Source: Peptococcaceae bacterium (GTDB taxonomy: Bacteria > Bacillota > Desulfitobacteriia > Desulfitobacteriales > Syntrophobotulaceae). Taken from it: 42,326 nt of DNA. Positions 40,809 through 42,326 of the stretch are shown here, piece by piece. The DNA is taken from NCBI GenBank assembly GCA_009778595.1, contig WRJI01000012.1, forward strand, positions 1 to 42,326, written 5' to 3'. The translations under genes were made by a program, and so were the position numbers. The notes beneath the pieces were generated by a model. It searched no databases. It was not told the DNA's origin and was given only the letters and a program-made list of their open reading frames with translations. Each line of letters begins with the position of its first letter. The first letter of the stretch is position 1.

Positions 40809-41222
40809 TCAGTCCGATTCCTTCTTTGGTAACAAATCTTTCAATTCTTCATGGCTTTGATTCTTCGCGGCTTTCAGGTTTTGGTTGCGCACTTCTTCCA
40901 GCACTTCCAGGCGCATGATTTTGATATCTTTGGGGGCCTCGATACCAAGGCGAACCGTGTCACCGATAATTGAGACAAGCATGATCTCAATGTTGGTACC
41001 AACCAGAATCCGATCACTGACTTTGCGCGAAATAAGCAAGGGGACGCCTTCAAAACGCTCCGGCACAAGTTCCTCCATCGCTTCTTCCTCACGCACAATC
41101 CGGACATCAATGGGAGCGTTAACACTGATGTGCGCCACCCCTCCACCGACAGCCGCCAACATGACTTCGATGTTTTCTCCGATAATGATTTTCTGATTAA
41201 TTTTGCGGGTTAAGACAAGCAT
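40809..41222 (-). CDS. csrA: Tandem two-domain CsrA
   Basis: CsrA proteins are normally about 60-75 aa dimers that bind GGA-containing mRNA leaders. This 137-aa protein holds two full CsrA domains in one chain: residues 1-48 (MLVLTRKINQKIIIGENIEV ... APIDVRIVREE) and 61-111 (PLLISRKVSDRILVGTNIEIM ... IEAPKDIKIMRLEVLEEV), joined by about 12 residues, plus a charged C-terminal tail. The RNA-contacting arginine 44 is present in both copies (R44, R104). Copy 1 has lost the usual VRIG strand sequence (GGGVAHISVNAP), copy 2 keeps GDTVRLGIEAP. In Firmicutes CsrA represses flagellin translation and is antagonised by FliW, encoded 45 bases upstream. AGGAGAG precedes the ATG. Confidence 0.93.
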   Translation of the reverse strand: MLVLTRKINQKIIIGENIEVMLAAVGGGVAHISVNAPIDVRIVREEEAMEELVPERFEGVPLLISRKVSDRILVGTNIEIMLVSIIGDTVRLGIEAPKDIKIMRLEVLEEVRNQNLKAAKNQSHEELKDLLPKKESD

Positions 41223-41267
41223 TTCTCTCTCCTCGATAATATTTTATAAATAGTTATAAGACCGGTT

Positions 41268-41660
41268 CTAGTGAAATAATGGCTGGGTGGACTGGTAGAC
41301 ATCATCGTCGAGAATCATTTGGACGCCCTTATGGGTCCGCTTATTGATCAGCAAAGGTGCGCGCAGATTGGCGGTACTCTCACGCACATCCTGACCCAAA
41401 GTCACAATGACCCACATGTCGGCAGAATCACCCTCTTGAAGCTCCAAGAGTGTTGTGACACTATCATCGATATTCACCTGAGGTACGTCTTCACCAAACA
41501 GCGCTTGGGGTTGCAACAGCAAAAACCCGCAATCCTCATCATCACTCAGTGTCAAATGAGCCAAAGGAGCATCCTCTTCCAGAGTCATGGCAAAAGTATC
41601 GTATTCCTCAAAACCTGGGATACCTTCCGGAAACTGGACAATGACAGATTCGTCTTGCAT
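41268..41660 (-). CDS. fliW: Flagellar assembly factor FliW
   Basis: FliW binds flagellin and CsrA in a partner switch controlling flagellin synthesis. The 130 aa show IVQFPEGIPGFEEYDTFAM at the N-terminus and STANLRAPLLINKRTHKGVQMILDDDVYQ at the C-terminus, the two conserved blocks of the family. The gene stands between DUF6470 and csrA, the usual order. The spacing to csrA is 45 bases. Confidence 0.95.
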   Translation of the reverse strand: MQDESVIVQFPEGIPGFEEYDTFAMTLEEDAPLAHLTLSDDEDCGFLLLQPQALFGEDVPQVNIDDSVTTLLELQEGDSADMWVIVTLGQDVRESTANLRAPLLINKRTHKGVQMILDDDVYQSTQPLFH

Positions 41661-41663
41661 AAT

Positions 41664-42134
41664 CTACCTCCTACTCGTTTGATCAATAGTTATCATTTCC
41701 ACTTTACCCATATCGGCATTCATCCTGATCCGACCCAACCTCACTTCATAACGGATATCCCCTGGTTCATAGTGTATCTCAGGCGGCGCAATATATTCCA
41801 TACTTATCTCCGGATGGGGCTTATCAAAAAACTTTGCTTTTGCTGCCACCTGGCCAATGCTTACAGCCATAGGCATTTTAGCCATCTCGTCGCCCACTTG
41901 CACTGTCCGAACCAAATCAGAATCAAAAATCTGTTTTGCCTCCGCTACCAGGGATCGTGTTATGAACTCGGCGTTTCCATAACCCAACGAATTCTGCATC
42001 ATTGTCATATCAATGCTAACCTGCCCGGGTGAAATAGTCAAGTCAACCTCCGGTGGTATTCTCTCAAGGATAATATCAGGCGGTATACGCTTCAGATCAA
42101 ACTGGCCGGGACTTGTGTTTAGAGAAACCTCCAT
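41664..42134 (-). CDS. DUF6470 (YviE-like) flagellar-locus protein
   Basis: With the start at 42134 (AGAGGTGGG before) this is a 156-aa protein without signal peptide. It has an N-terminal stretch rich in P, I and E (SPGQFDLKRIPPDIILERIPPEVDLTISPGQVSID), a central helix (YGNAEFITRSLVAEAKQIFDSDL) and a C-terminal beta-rich part (PPEIHYEPGDIRYEVRLGRIRMN). This architecture and its place before fliW match B. subtilis YviE/DUF6470, a flagellar-operon protein of unknown role. The gap to fliW is 3 bases. Confidence 0.85.
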   Translation of the reverse strand: MEVSLNTSPGQFDLKRIPPDIILERIPPEVDLTISPGQVSIDMTMMQNSLGYGNAEFITRSLVAEAKQIFDSDLVRTVQVGDEMAKMPMAVSIGQVAAKAKFFDKPHPEISMEYIAPPEIHYEPGDIRYEVRLGRIRMNADMGKVEMITIDQTSRR

Positions 42135-42201
42135 GACACCCACCTCTAATATTACATAGAATGAGCATTTCGTGCAAGTTTTATAACACGATGCCGCGAA
42201 A

Positions 42202-42219
42202 CGGAGTCCTAGTACTCCG
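42202..42219. other. Hairpin at the inverted 26-bp repeat
   Basis: CGGAGT (42202-42207) pairs with ACTCCG (42214-42219) over a 6-base loop. It overlaps the repeat at 42209-42234, so the repeat's end can fold locally. No T-run follows on either strand. Confidence 0.6.
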
Positions 42220-42234
42220 TCCAGTCCAAATCAC
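42209..42234. repeat. 26-bp sequence, inverted copy of 22370-22395
   Basis: It reads CTAGTACTCC at its left end and CCAAATCAC at its right end on the + strand; its reverse complement matches the fliD leader element at 25 of 26 positions. It lies 75 bases upstream of the DUF6470 start. Apart from this and the hairpin, 42144-42326 holds no gene that I can see. Confidence 0.85.
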
Positions 42235-42326
42235 TTAAATGGATTGCAAGTATTTCGACATGATGCTAGGAAGAACCGACGACGAATACCGGGTGTCTTC
42301 TAGGAGGAGCTGACGAAGCAGCGTGT

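Overview
The window looks like a chromosomal piece of a motile, Gram-positive-lineage anaerobe, most likely a clostridial (Peptococcaceae-like) Firmicute. The basis is a FliY-type switch with CheC phosphatase motifs, an FlbD/SwrD protein, a FliW-CsrA pair next to a DUF6470 protein, strong AGGAGG ribosome sites and sigma-A-type promoters. The taxonomic call is inference; no rRNA or tRNA is present.

Left edge (1-4130, mostly + strand): a partial SF0329-like protein, an RtcB-type RNA ligase with a clear terminator, then a decayed accessory patch. The patch holds a truncated XRE gene, a C-terminal remnant of an S8 (subtilisin-like) peptidase on the - strand, an intact small XRE regulator with its own promoter, a AAA+ ATPase cut off immediately after its Walker A motif, and an orphan 101-aa gene. 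The AAA and S8 remnants look like two halves of one AAA+/S8-protease module that has been deleted and rearranged.

4127-17883 (- strand): a long chemotaxis/flagellar operon read cheA-cheW-flgC-fliE-fliF-fliG-fliH-fliI-fliJ-flbD-fliL-fliM-fliY-cheY-fliO-fliP. It lacks flgB, fliK, flgD, flgE and everything usually found after fliP (fliQ, fliR, flhB, flhA). Next come a PII-like protein with an SLC13/ArsB-type permease (17993-19821), then flaG-fliD-fliS and a FlgN-like chaperone (19878-22908).

23053-24931 (+ strand): a V4R-domain protein and a PAS-GGDEF diguanylate cyclase.

25026-40606 (- strand): a 15.6-kb block lying between two almost identical 88/89-bp inverted repeats. In transcription order it carries a small helical protein, a NeuC-type UDP-GlcNAc 2-epimerase, a MoxR-DUF58-VWA-VWA-TPR (Bat-like) operon, a KhtT/KhtU-type K+/H+ antiporter, a complete hydrolytic-branch catechol meta-cleavage operon (hydrolase, hydratase, acetaldehyde dehydrogenase, aldolase, XylT-like ferredoxin, XylE-like catechol 2,3-dioxygenase) and a DHA2 drug exporter.

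40809-42143 (- strand): DUF6470-fliW-csrA, in which csrA encodes two fused CsrA domains. Thus the late-flagellar genes (csrA side and flaG-fliD side) appear to be split by the inverted-repeat-bounded block.

The most unusual points are: the inverted-repeat-bounded block carrying an O2-dependent ring-cleavage pathway inside a flagellar locus; the tandem CsrA together with a heptad array of GGGA motifs in front of fliE; a 26-nt sequence before fliD whose complement lies upstream of the fliW-csrA genes; and the remnant AAA/S8 module.
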